From Desarmillaria ectypa (taxonomy: Eukaryota > Basidiomycota > Agaricomycetes > Agaricales > Physalacriaceae), in contig JAUDYN010000010.1 in the NCBI GenBank assembly GCA_030407005.1, positions 186,001-250,000 of the forward strand: a stretch of DNA of 64,000 nucleotides, in the 5' to 3' direction. Below, piece by piece: positions 32,691 through 43,498 of this stretch. How positions within the stretch are numbered: the first letter of the stretch is position 1; every line of letters begins with the position of its first letter. The notes under the pieces are model-generated. The model saw nothing but the letters and a program-made list of their open reading frames with translations. It did no database searches and was not told the origin of the DNA. The position numbers and the translations under genes are program-made.

Positions 32691-33092
32691 TCGCAAAACC
32701 AGAGATTTTCGCGTCGTGGAGGGACAAATGGGATGTAAACCACTTTTACTTTGTCAAAAACATGCTCTTTTTTTTTTGCGTAAAAACAACACAGAAAAAA
32801 AGGTTTTTTCATTATATTTTTACGATCCTATTTTACGGGTGTAAGAAGAGGATCGAAATTCACGATATTGTTAGGATACGTTTTTAGGTCCAAAAAAGCA
32901 GCCAACCCCAGCATTGTCTCTGAGGTTATTCACAATCTGGTTCAAGTACCGTTATCTACGTCGCGCAAACACGGTGTCGTCTCAATAAGCCGGTGATCAC
33001 AAGACCGTGCATCGGGTTCATTGTTCAAATTCAAATTCAAATGCCTCTTCTTCAGCTCCTTCCTCGTCCATTCCTTGCCTTGCTCGAAAATC
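32691..33092. other. Intergenic, T-rich
   Basis: Homopolymer-rich stretch (about 32765-32820), no gene recognised. The sequence just before 33093 carries three AAATTCAA-like direct repeats (33024-33045). Confidence 0.35.
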
Positions 33093-33701
33093 ATGGGTCA
33101 ATATTGGTACATCATTAACATTGACGCGCGCGAACAACTTGGTTGCTGGGGCAAACTGGGCGAGTTCTTTTCAGCCCCCGACAGTTATGCCGATATCATT
33201 TCCCTTTTGGCGGACGCATGGGCGGGCTGCCGTATCATGTGTGTCGGAGATGGCGTGGAAGAGTGCCCCCCAGGGGTCCTCACGTCGGAGGAGCGTGACG
33301 AAGTCAAGAATCTCCCTGTACCCGAGGCCGAAAAGACGTTTATCACGTTGGCGGTCGAGACGTACAAGGTGATACGTTTTTGGACCCATTATGATTTGAG
33401 TGGGATGGTCTTGAGGAATTTAACGAAGAATATTTATGTGCGAGGGGATGTGGTAGTGGAGGAATTGGCGATCTACGAAGGCGACCTTTGCAATGTACTA
33501 CTTGCTAACATCTGCTGGTCTGCCGACTGGTCCTCTGTGATGGGATTGGACCTTACGAGAGGCGGGTGGGCGGGGGATAGACTTGATGTGGTACCACAGA
33601 GTGCGGTCGAGAACAAGGAGGAATGGGAGGATGTAACCGAAGACCAAGTTAAACTTACTAGGTTTGCTCTTAGCCGTAACGGATACATTCCACGTTGTTA
33701 G
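33093..33701 (+). CDS. Conserved fungal hypothetical protein (MGQYW type)
   Basis: Single exon, 202 aa. The frame is open from 33021, but the ATG at 33093 is chosen because MGQYW and a following ING/NID-Asp-Arg-Glu context is the usual start of this mushroom family, and the upstream part is a low-complexity Phe/Lys stretch. Visible features are WGKLGEFF at about residues 20-27, a short cysteine pair in the region GCRIMCVGDG, a Trp-rich block around ICWSADWSS, and GYIPRC at the C-terminus. No signal peptide (if started at MGQYW), membrane segment or catalytic motif is recognised. Function unknown. A G+C-richer body than the surroundings and absence of stops over 600 bp support a real gene. Confidence 0.7.
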   Translation: MGQYWYIINIDAREQLGCWGKLGEFFSAPDSYADIISLLADAWAGCRIMCVGDGVEECPPGVLTSEERDEVKNLPVPEAEKTFITLAVETYKVIRFWTHYDLSGMVLRNLTKNIYVRGDVVVEELAIYEGDLCNVLLANICWSADWSSVMGLDLTRGGWAGDRLDVVPQSAVENKEEWEDVTEDQVKLTRFALSRNGYIPRC

Positions 33702-34137
33702 TTTCATGATCTTACATATTTTCACAATTGTTAGTGGGTCCTCCAGCCCTGTCTCGTACACCGTTGATGTCTTGCAGTTCATGGAATGAACAATGTCAAT
33801 GTCCGGAGATGCTCGTCGAGAGAATGAAGTTTTGTTAACTTCGAGCAGCGGTTCGTGCACCAAGGAACACGGATGGCGACAGGAATACCATAGGAAATAA
33901 GCGTGAATTTTTTCGAGAGCGCATCGACGTATATTTGCGTAAAACATCAGGTTAGGAATACATGACAAAGTTGTATAAATTGTAGGACAACTGTACCGAC
34001 AAGACCTGATAGCTAACGAGAACAGGGGCAATATGGAGATAGAAAGTTAAGGAACAAGACAAAACAGTAAATGACTACACAAGAAAAAAGTCCGGGTGGC
34101 ATATCAACTTACCTCTACGACGGTCCACCTCGACCGC
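33702..34137. other. Intergenic between convergent genes
   Basis: 3' flanks of the MGQYW-type gene (plus) and the zinc-finger gene (minus). No further gene recognised; the minus frame over 33498-34031 is the shadow of the plus-strand gene and its 3' flank. Confidence 0.4.
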
Positions 34138-35374
34138 CTACTCCCAGAGACGATCAGGAGTACGCCATACCCTTGGAGAGATCCAGCGCGCCTCAACATC
34201 AGTGTCCTGAATCGGCTCGAGGTCAGTGGGTGTAGATATTACCCGCTTGTGGGTAGGTGATGAAGTGCCACTGGAGTAAGGGGAAGGGAGCCTGTTGATA
34301 GCGGAGGCTCGTGTGATGGGCCGCGGGGGCGATGGGAATCGGCTGCTAGTGGAAGAAGATCCTCCACCGCTCGGAGCCGGCGAAGGAAGTTGTCGAACAC
34401 GCTTTTTGATGCTGGAGGCGTTGCGCGTCTTCTTGCGCAGCGAAGAAATTCTAGGTCGGGAGTGGCAAGGAGGTTGAGGGGCACGATACCACTGTGGCTG
34501 GGGTCGAGATGGATCGCGAGGACGTTCTGGTTCCTCTTTCGGGAAAGCCGACGCAGGTATGGTGATAAACAATGGAAGTGTCGCTTTTTGTGGTGGAGGA
34601 GCGGTTGGGGGGAGCGGGAACCTGTCAGTGGGCAGGGGAGGACATACAGGACTGGGTGGTAGAGGGCTGACAATGTTCTGGGGGTGCTTGGTAATTTTGC
34701 GATAGGGCTTACTAGGAGGAATGGTTCGGCGGCGGCTCAGTTTCTGGGTAAGTAGATGTCCGGCTTGAACATGATCGGTTAGCGCTGCCGTGTCTTCGAA
34801 GCGCCGGTATGTCGGCCTGCAGTCGAAGCATATAAGGTGCTTGACATCGGGGCTGAGATATTAGTGGTAAGGAAAGTCATTATGGAGAGGGGACATTGGA
34901 AGACTCACTGCATCGCACCAATATGAGCCTTCAAGTTGCTCAGTTGGAGGTTCCCAAAGTCGCATCCTGTCTCAGTGACTAGACAGGCGTATTTTCTATT
35001 CCAGAACCATTGTCAGAGAAGAAGACAGAAATAAATTGGAAATAACTCACTCCATTGCCAAAGGCTCGCCCTCGAGGTGGATTTTTGCGTGTCGCCTCAC
35101 GTCGTGCCTTCTCGTAAATTTTTTGTTGCATCCAGCGTGCTCGCATGAGTGCATTCGAGGGTTTTCCGCATGAATACGCTGGAATGAAATGAAGGTAAGT
35201 AAATAAATAGGTATAAGAGGGAAAAAAGATGCTCTGACAGCCATGTAGGGAACTGAGTACAAGTATAGTGAGGAGAAAATTCGGGAGGTCTTCTTGCAAG
35301 TATACAAGTTGAATAAAGACTTTAAAAGGTACCCCGTGAACCTGCGCTAACGCTGAATCGAGATTTTCAACCAT
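34138..35374 (-). CDS. C2H2 zinc-finger protein (three fingers, Pro/Ser-rich tail)
   Basis: Four exons: 35374-35333, 35178-35051, 34995-34909 and 34852-34138; GT-AG introns, open joined frame of 323 aa. Finger 1 uses C26, C31, H44 and H48 (CEHAGC...RRHAKIH); finger 2 uses C61, C68, H81 and H86; finger 3 uses C94, C97, H113 and H118. Fingers 1 and 2 are linked by a short HLEGEP segment like the classical TGEKP linker. From residue 125 onward the protein is basic and rich in Pro, Ser and Arg, with several SP/TP sites, as in fungal transcription regulators. It probably acts in the nucleus as a DNA-binding factor; targets unknown. The first exon codes for only 14 residues, so an alternative upstream start cannot be excluded. 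Confidence 0.82.
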
Positions 35375-36370
35375 GATCTGCGGGAGACTCCGTGTCGCTG
35401 GACGGTAATCAAGATGGGAGCCAGACAGAACCCATCAGGAACAAGGTCCTGTGTTGTTGTCATGCGAGTACTTGTTTGTTGTGAGAGAAGACGGGGGTGT
35501 TGATGGATCTTTATTTCCGTACCGTCTCGGAGTGTAGTGCTTTAGCACCTCCTTCCTCTGACCAGTAATTCTCTGAGTCGCATCTTATCCTGAGAGTTAT
35601 ACGGGGTACAATATGACTACCTATCACATGAGATGAACGAAAACCTCTTCAAAAGGACCGAAAGTATGGAAAACCCAGAACAGTGGTCACCCGTCGGAGA
35701 TAATCCTTTTTGGACACAAGGTAGAGTTTTGGAGCGTGTGCACGCATCCTAATTGGTATCAAATGTATCGACAATGACAGAATAATTTTGGGGCCGAGGT
35801 TCTCAGACTTCCAAAAAATTAGAGGCTCAAGCATCGCATCGACCATTTTCCGCTATCGCGAGGTCAGTCAGTAATAAAATCCAATGTTGGCACCAATGTC
35901 TGGGTCGGCGTAGAAGGAATTACAGTGTAAAATTTTGCCTCCACGGATTATCCGCAACATTGTAACGAGATTGACGATGAAATCTCGATTCGAAACCTCG
36001 TTGATGATCACATCAGAGATTTGAAATATGTGAACGCACCAAAAATTTGTGGAACGGGAGCAAAGGACGCACTCAGTACCAAGGTAAATACAACAGATCG
36101 TAACATTTTCGCTAGCCTCATTCGTTTGAAGCGTGACGCAATTCAAGGCTTCAAGAGGCAGCAGCTGCAGGGCCAGTCCATGATGGAAGCTGATGCGAAA
36201 GATTGTCGGCTCAGGTAATCATCCCGCCTCTTGCCTGTTTACCACGATAACTATGTCAAACTTAGTGGCAAACAGTTTCAGGAAAATCGCTATGTATCTA
36301 CATGAACAATCAGAATCCCGTTCACATTGCAGCAACAGCCAGTCTTGAAAAAGGTCGAATTTTGTTGACT
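35375..36370. other. Intergenic at the right edge of the gene island
   Basis: No confident gene. Frames at 35649-36218 carry no known motif and alternate strands. Confidence 0.35.
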
Positions 36371-36783
36371 GATACACTTGAATCCTTTGTAATTTAGCAG
36401 TGTGTGGGTATATTAGCTGCCATTACCACACACATGATGTCAACTTCTATCCACCTTCCCTTCCCTTGACTCTACTGACATCCCTCCCTACCTTCCATCA
36501 AACATGTTCCCACAACCTATGATAGCCCATCTTCATTCATGTGCCAGCCTCTCCTTTGATGCTATCCCCTCATCCTCCACCCACCCTCCATTGTAGAACC
36601 TTGTTCCCGGCCTTTGCAACAGCTAACTCCAATACAATATTCCTCATTGGACAGCCCACATATTGCATCAGCATCAGAGGAAGCAGGGTTAGGGGTCAAT
36701 ATTGTGAATGGGATTGGATGGCATGCATGAGTCAGGTTTCTTTGATGCATGACATGGCAGTCGAGTGCCTTGTGTGTTCAGGG
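36371..36783. other. CpG-poor, probably transposon-derived sequence
   Basis: C+T-rich, almost without CG pairs, unlike the gene island on its left and like the transposon block on its right. No domain or LTR recognised. Confidence 0.4.
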
Positions 36784-37133
36784 TGTTGACATGCCCATTG
36801 GTAGGTGTCATAAAAAAGCAGGGGAATGGGGGATCAGTTCATATTATGGCCCAATCTAACATGTGATCTTGGGATGTATGTCACTCTTGGGCTGTCTCGT
36901 GTTCGGACAATCACCCTTAGTAAGAGGACAGCTGGTCTTTAGAGAAGTGTAATAGATAGTATAAGGATGCAATTTAGTCAGAAGATAGAGACTAAGTACA
37001 AAGTCTTGCTACTTTATATATGAAAGTATGGGGTTTATTAATAGGTGAAATGCAAGTGTCCATGTGTGAAACATTAGAAGTCAGATGTCCATGGACCAAC
37101 TAGATGGAGAGAATTGGAAATGCATGGGATGTG
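36784..37133 (-). repeat. Element C 3' LTR, first piece
   Basis: Aligns with the A and B LTRs from about 36860 (ATGTGATCTTGGGATGT) through the CAATCACCC word and the TATA-like region. It is cut at 37133, where ATGTG (37129-37133) is the left target duplication of element B. Confidence 0.65.
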
Positions 37134-37428
37134 TGTTAGGAACCATCTTAGTCATGTGACTTGGGATGTCAGCTGTCCTCTTTGGGCTGTTACACATTCA
37201 AACAGTCACCCAGTTAGAGGATTAGGCTGGGTCTTTAGTATGTGAGAATAAGAGGTATATGATTCTAATTTAGTTAAAAGATGGAGTACAACTGTGAAGT
37301 TTACTCTACTTATATACTGTTTTTATGGTGTTATATATAGATGAAATGATAGTGTCCATGCTGGAACAGTGTCAAAGTGGAATGGTCCGGAAGGATCATG
37401 ATCCAATAGAGAATGTCTGGGGTGACAA
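37134..37428 (-). repeat. Element B 3' LTR, first piece
   Basis: 295 bp matching the first part of the B 5' LTR at 55320, with one 16-bp stretch (around 37388-37404) absent from the 5' LTR. Ends in GACAA (37424-37428), the left target duplication of element A. Confidence 0.9.
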
Positions 37429-37851
37429 TGTTAGGTACTGCCTTGGGCATGTGACTTGGGATGTCAGCTGATATCTCTGGGCTGTTATGCATTTGAACAA
37501 TCACCCATATAGAGATATAGAAGCTTTAGTCTTTAGTGTGGTGCAAGTCAAGGAGTATATGGTTTGAATTTAAACAAGAGATAGAGTACAACTGTGTAGT
37601 TTACTCTACTTATATAGTATTTCTATGGCATTATATATAGATGAAACGCTATAGTCCATGCACAAATGGTGTCGAAGTATGGTGGTCCAGAAGGATCATA
37701 CAACCAGTAGAAAGTGTCTGGGGTGACAGACGGTGAGAATGAGGGTGGTAACCAGTGAGTAGCTGGATACGAGTTGGAATTGATGTTAGATTAGATGGAT
37801 GAGTCATGGATATGACTTGGATAAGATAAGATAAATGGAAAAATCGTAACA
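37429..37851 (-). repeat. Element A 3' LTR
   Basis: 423 bp, TGTTAGG...TAACA. A hand alignment with the partner at 47144-47566 shows about 22 substitutions and no gaps. The purine-rich tract of the element adjoins it (AAGGGGGTAA on the minus strand, about 37861-37852). Confidence 0.93.
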
Positions 37852-37883
37852 TTACCCCCTTGTTAAAGCAGTCATTCTGACTG

Positions 37884-40800
37884 CTAAGGTTCTTCTATAG
37901 GGGTGTCGAACTGTGTTGTGATTTGACTGATCTAGTACTGATCAATCAGGTATTTCCATACGTTCTCGTCTGGATTGACAATCCATTTTGTATATCCATC
38001 TTTTCTTTTGGCAAGGTAGGCTATGTCGCCATGTTCCGAATATTCGTGGTCTAGTATCTTGACCACTATCTTGTTCTTGGTTGTGATTTTTGGAGTGTAT
38101 ACAGCATGGTTTACGCTGGCCTGGTACTCTTGGATCACTTCCAAGGAATTCATCATCCCGTTTTCTCGAACCCATGAATTGTATTCATGGGTCCATCCTT
38201 TCCACTTGACCAGGTAGTCCATGACTTCCCTGGATGGTTGTCCTCTCTTGGATCATACCTTTCTGGTGCACAAGTCCAAGACTTCTTCGATCTCGTATTC
38301 TTCTTGACTGTCGACAAGGTCTGGAGGAGGAGGCAGTGGTGACTGTTGGTTTGGGAATGAAGGTTCAACATAGGGGGTTAACAGCTTCTCATTGAATCAG
38401 GGGTGAATTTTCCAATGGGGCAGCAGTTTCAACTTGTATGCTGCTGCTCCGGATTTTTTGACAATTTTGAACAGCCCTGTTTGTTTGTCATTGAGTTTTT
38501 TCTTTGGTTGTGGAAGGTGAAGGTTGGTGGTGTTGAGCCAGACCTTATCTCTGATTTGGTACTCCCTTGGAGACTGCTTTCACTTGTCATATTGCGCCTT
38601 CATTTGTGCCACTGCCTTTTCCAAGGCGTTGTGGACTTCCTTGTGGACTTTGGCCATCGTTTCTGTGAAGTTGACCACTGCTGGATTCGCAAAGCTGGTC
38701 TTCTGTATTGACTTGGGGATGAGTTGAGGATTTCATCCATAAAGGACCATGAAGAGGCTCTTGCCCATGGCTGAATGAACTCGGTTATTATGAGCAAACT
38801 CAGCAAGGGGTAACCATGCTACCCAATCCGTTTGTCGATGGTTGACAAAGATGTGAAGGTACTTTTCAATCTCCTGGTTGACCCTCTCTGTCTGTCTATC
38901 AGTCTGAGGATGATATGCCATGGAGGCGTTCTGTGTGATATTTAGCATTTGGTAGAGTTCCTTCATGAATGCTGAAATGAATTGTGGTCCTCTGTCTGAT
39001 ATGACCACCTGTGGCATCCCGTGCTTGGCATATATGTGGTTGTGAAGTATCAGTGCCCATCCTTCGGCAGATAACTCCTCATTACATGGAATGAGGAGAA
39101 TGTTCTTGGAGAATCGATCTACAATGACTAGTAGAGCATCGAATCTGTCTGACTTGGGTAGTCCGGTAACCATGTTGACTGAAATATGTGTCCATAGAGT
39201 GTTGGGTATTGTGTTTGGGTGAAGCAGTGCAGCCTTAGCCTGCGTATCGCTCTTCATTCATTGACAAGTCTCGCATCCCTTAATGTAGGACTCAATGTCT
39301 TTCTTCATCTTTGGCCACCAGTACTCATGAAGAATGAGTTCCTTGGTCTTGGCGATCCCTGGGTGTCTGGTGGTGATATGATCATGGAATTGTGCAATGA
39401 TCTCACCATGTAGAATAGAGTTGTTGGGAATATAGACTTGCCCATCATACCATAGGAGTTCATTTTCCTGGGTGATTCTTCACTCGTGGTTGAGGGATTT
39501 CTTGATCCCGTGATCCCACTGGTCTTTCTGTTTAGTTGCGTCTCTTATACACATGAGTCGTTCCTCGGTTGTGGGCAGTATCAATGCCCAGAAATGTTCA
39601 GGGGAAAGGACAACCACATCTTGATTGTCTTCCTTTCCTTGATCGTGATCATCTCGTCTACTGAGGAGATTGGCCTTCTTGTTGGCAGTTCCAGCTTTAT
39701 GTTGAAGGATAAAGTGGTACTCTGCTAATTCGATAACCCACTGAGCTTGTCGGTGGTTCAACTTCTGGGGTTTCCAGAAGTACTGGAGGTTCTGGTGATC
39801 TGTCCAGATCTCTATGGTCTCTTTGGTGCCCATAAGGTAATGGCACCATTCTTCTAGTGCTAGCATGATTGCTAGTAACTCCTTGTCATAGATTTCATAA
39901 TTGTGCTCAGTGATGGTAAGTGCCTTTGACATGAAGGCTACAGGTCTCTATTTGCCATCCTTTTCTTGACTTAAGATGGCACCAATGGCTCCATCACTAG
40001 CATCAGCCTCTACTCGGAACTTTCTGTCATCTGAGGGAATCGTAAGAACCACATTTGTTGTCATCAACTTTTTGAGTTGTTTAAATGCCTGTTCTTATTC
40101 TGACCCCCATGTCCAGTCTACTTTTCTGGTTAACTGGGTAAGGGGGTGCACAATTTTGGAGTAGTCTCGGATGAACTTTCTGTAGAAGTTCATGAATCCT
40201 AGGAAGGACTGTAATTCCTTCTTCTTGGTCAGAGTGGGCCACTCTGCTATTCCAGTGATCTTGACTGGATCCATGCAGATAGAGTCTTCACTGATGATTA
40301 CTCCTAAGTACTCAGTTTCGAGCACTTCAAACTCGCATTTCTCAGCTTTGAGAAACAACTTGTTTTCTCGAAGTCGCTGGAGAACTTGTCGAATGATTTC
40401 TCAGTGTTTAGACAAGAATTTTGTGAATATAAGAATATCATTGAGGTAAATGGTGACTTTTCCTCCAGTGATCAAATCCTTGAAGATGTCATTCATCATC
40501 CACTGGAATGTGGCTGGTGAGTTCATGAGACTAAAGAACATGACCGTAGGCTCAAAGAGTCCTCGGTTAGTTCTAAAGGCTGCTTTTTCCTCATTCCTCT
40601 CTTGGATTTGAACATTGTTGTATCCCCAATGAACGTCAAGCTTGGAGAAATACTTTGCACCACATAGTTTGTCGATAAACTTGGATATGAGTGGAAGGGG
40701 ATAATGATTCTTAATCGTCATTTCATTCAGTTTATGGTAGTCCTGGACAGGTTGTAGTGAGCCATCCTTTTTCTTGATGAAGAAGAAGGGAGAGGCGAAG

Positions 40801-42132
40801 GGAGATTTCGAGGGATGGATTTGTCCTGAGTCTAAGTTCTCATCCAAGAACTTGTCCAGTTGCTCTTGCTTGTTCCTGTTGAGTGGGTAGACTTTGCAGT
40901 CCAAGGTTGATTTCATGTTGGGGACCAGCTCTATGGCATGGTCCCAGGGTCTTCTTTTGGGTAGATCATCAAAGCTTTCTTTTGAGAATAGATCTCTAAA
41001 GCTTTGATATTGAGGAGGCACGAGCTCCTCGAATGTCTGTTTTGGTTTTTCTGCATTTGCTGCTGCAGCTAGTTCATTCGTGTGATGGATGGCGTGAAGG
41101 ATGATTTCTTCTTGCATGTTGATGGCAAGAATACTCTCTCCTTCCTCCAGCTCTTTGTCCCATCGGTCTTCTTCATCTGCATCTGGCAGAGTGAAATGGT
41201 TCTGGATGCAATGACATTGTCCGAATGTCAAGGTTCCTGCCTTCCAGTTGATGAAAGGGTTGTGGTGTTTAAGCCAGTCATGGCCCAAATACATGGTTTT
41301 GGAGCCCAAGTTGGTGACTGCTAGATCAATTCATTCACTGTGGTCTCTGATGGTCATTCGGAGTTCCACAAATTCTGTAACGTCACCCACTTTATTGCAC
41401 GTTCCATTGGCATTATAGACTGGTATTGGGGTGGTGGCTTTCCTGATGTCCAACTGGTGTTGTTGGACATAGGTTCAATTGATAGAGCTGCCTGTACAGC
41501 CACTATCCAACAATGCTTGGGTTGTCAGCATTTGTTTCCTGGTACATGGGGAAAGTTGAATATCCACCAGGAAGTCTTGACCTGAGCTCCTGGTACCACG
41601 GATATAATGGATCGGTTCATGTAATTCGTAGAGCTGTTCTCGGGCTATACTCCCTCCCGTTCTTAAGCTCTGAATGAGCTCATCATTGATCTCCCCAAGT
41701 TGTTTGGGATGTACCCAAATGGAGAGGACCACCTTGGCAACTGCCAAGTCCTTGGAGTTGTGAACTGCATGCAAAGTCCAATCAATCCTGAATGGTCTAT
41801 ACCATTGGAGATCATCCTGCTTCCCCATACGTTCGGAAGACTTGTCTGATTCTCCAGTATGTTGGGGAACTTCCAGTGTTCTGTACTTCCCCATACATTC
41901 GGAAGTTTCTGATACCCCCTTGTTAGGATGGGTGTCGGGTTTGGTACTTCCCCATGTGTTTGGAAGACCTTGAGTCGTTGCCTCCCCTTGCATTTGGAGG
42001 TCTTTGGGTATCGGGATACTGGCTTTGGATTGACTGGCTTGCCAAATCCTAAAGGCCGTGTCATCTTCTTTGTCGGGTACTTTGATGATAGTGGTTCTAC
42101 TGAACTGCCCCCTTTTTACTGCCTGGGTGCTA
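37884..42132 (-). pseudogene. Element A pol (protease, RT, RNase H, integrase, chromodomain), broken
   Basis: Minus-strand Pol in at least seven pieces. Protease has LLDSGCTGS near 41510-41485, the Asp-Ser-Gly active site. The RT runs about 41000-40100; its catalytic box reads YLND at 40437-40448, so the first catalytic Asp is lost. RNase H shows YEIYDKELLAI and WTDHQN (about 39910-39790). Integrase has the VDRFSKN and VISDRGPQF blocks (about 39120-38990) and GRQTERVNQE. The C-terminus has a chromodomain (DYLVKWKGWT at about 38222-38193), which in chromoviruses targets methylated histone H3K9. The natural stop is at 37884. Several internal stops are TGA or TAG at places where D keeps a sense codon. 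Confidence 0.9.
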
Positions 42133-43498
42133 GCAGTGATGTGCTTGGTAATGGCGAGTGACAAAAGAATTAGGGAATGGCAATGAACACCAATCACACT
42201 AAACCTCTTACTACTCTACACTTAATCACCAATATTGAATTCGGGCGGTTTCGAGTATGATGGAAGCACTCTGCAGACTTCAATAATCAAGTACAATTGT
42301 CTTAAAGATGTTTTATTCATTACTAGTGAGTTTATACAAAGTACTACTCGTACTAGTGGGGTGGGTAAGACACAATTGGATAAGAGTGACTTGGTTTGAG
42401 CTACTGCGCTCGTTCTGACTGAAACAGCTTCAGGCTGGTGGCGCTCTTGGCCCTATACTGCTTCCTACAAGTGATAAACACTTGGCTAGCCGCACTCTTG
42501 GCTAACTAGTGGTGCTCTTGGCCTAAGAATAAACTATAACTCCGAGAACTTTGCTTGAACTAACTTCAAAACACTCCGGACCTTTGCAGGACACAACAGT
42601 GACTCTAATGGACTTCAATTCAATGCAATTCTATGGGTGACTTAGCGACTATTAATCACTTCATTGAGGTTAAGCACAAAAGCCTTTAATTGGGGACACC
42701 AGTTACTACCAGTGAGGGCTCAACTGCGGAGATGGCTTGCCTGCTTTGCATGACTGCCCATCCCACTACTTATATACTACTGAGGCAGAACTATAAATAT
42801 CATCTGGGTATAGGGTATATTGGTAAGGATTTCTTGGCTAGTCATGAATAATGGTGAATAATCACACAATAGTTGGTCTAGTCTGTTTTCTTTTCAAATA
42901 TTCGGTCTAGAGACTCCACAGTTGGTCTTTCCGCACCCTTGGCACAACTACAGGCCCTAGTAATGCGGTTATATGAATATCCGGATATTGGTACCTGTAA
43001 CAGCTATCCAATCATGATTGAGGGTGCAGTCCAGCTCCACTAGTATTGATCATAAGAGATCTATATCACAATAGTTGGATCTGGGCTCAAGGTTAATCCA
43101 TTCCTGATTTATTTCTAAGTCCTGTTTCAAGATTGCCATGTGACTAGTTATCCTGACTTAGGCATTTATGCTCAGTCTGGGCTGCTAGTGACAGAACTTT
43201 ATGAGATCTGTGTACTCTGCTCCTGGTTTTGGTGTGCTAGTAGCATCCTTCATTTGCTAGTGGCTGTATTTCACTTAGTCCTGCTAGCATTCGAGTTACT
43301 AGTCTGGCCGGCTGGTAGATTTAACCCACTAATGGTGTTGCATCTAAGTCCTGGCTCTACCAGTTGCTTACTGCTTTTAACTATCAGCTTGAAGCCTCAG
43401 CTATAGTCCTCTATGTATCACTAGTATAGGATAGATGTGCAATAGTATTGTTACAAAATCGCAAAATCTATGTGTGAATGCATAGACGGCATATCACC
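42133..43498. repeat. Unclassified interspersed repeat G, copy 2
   Basis: Same ends and orientation as 1961-3306, with a roughly 20-bp extra piece near 42500 (a local duplication of a GGTGCTCTTGGC-like word). Here it joins the protease start of element A (minus strand) to the RNase H of fragment F (plus strand). Confidence 0.75.

Noticed and set aside
33498..34031. 177-codon minus-strand frame over the MGQYW-type gene and its 3' flank
   Set aside because: Half of it is antisense to the gene and the other half has no motif; no exon structure supports it.
36541..36789. 82-codon plus-strand frame next to the C LTR
   Set aside because: Low-complexity Pro/Cys composition in CpG-poor, probably transposon-derived sequence; no family recognised.
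40401..41309. Long uninterrupted RT frame of element A as a functional gene
   Set aside because: It is only a part of Pol, has YLND in place of YLDD, and is followed by stops; it is a pseudogene segment.
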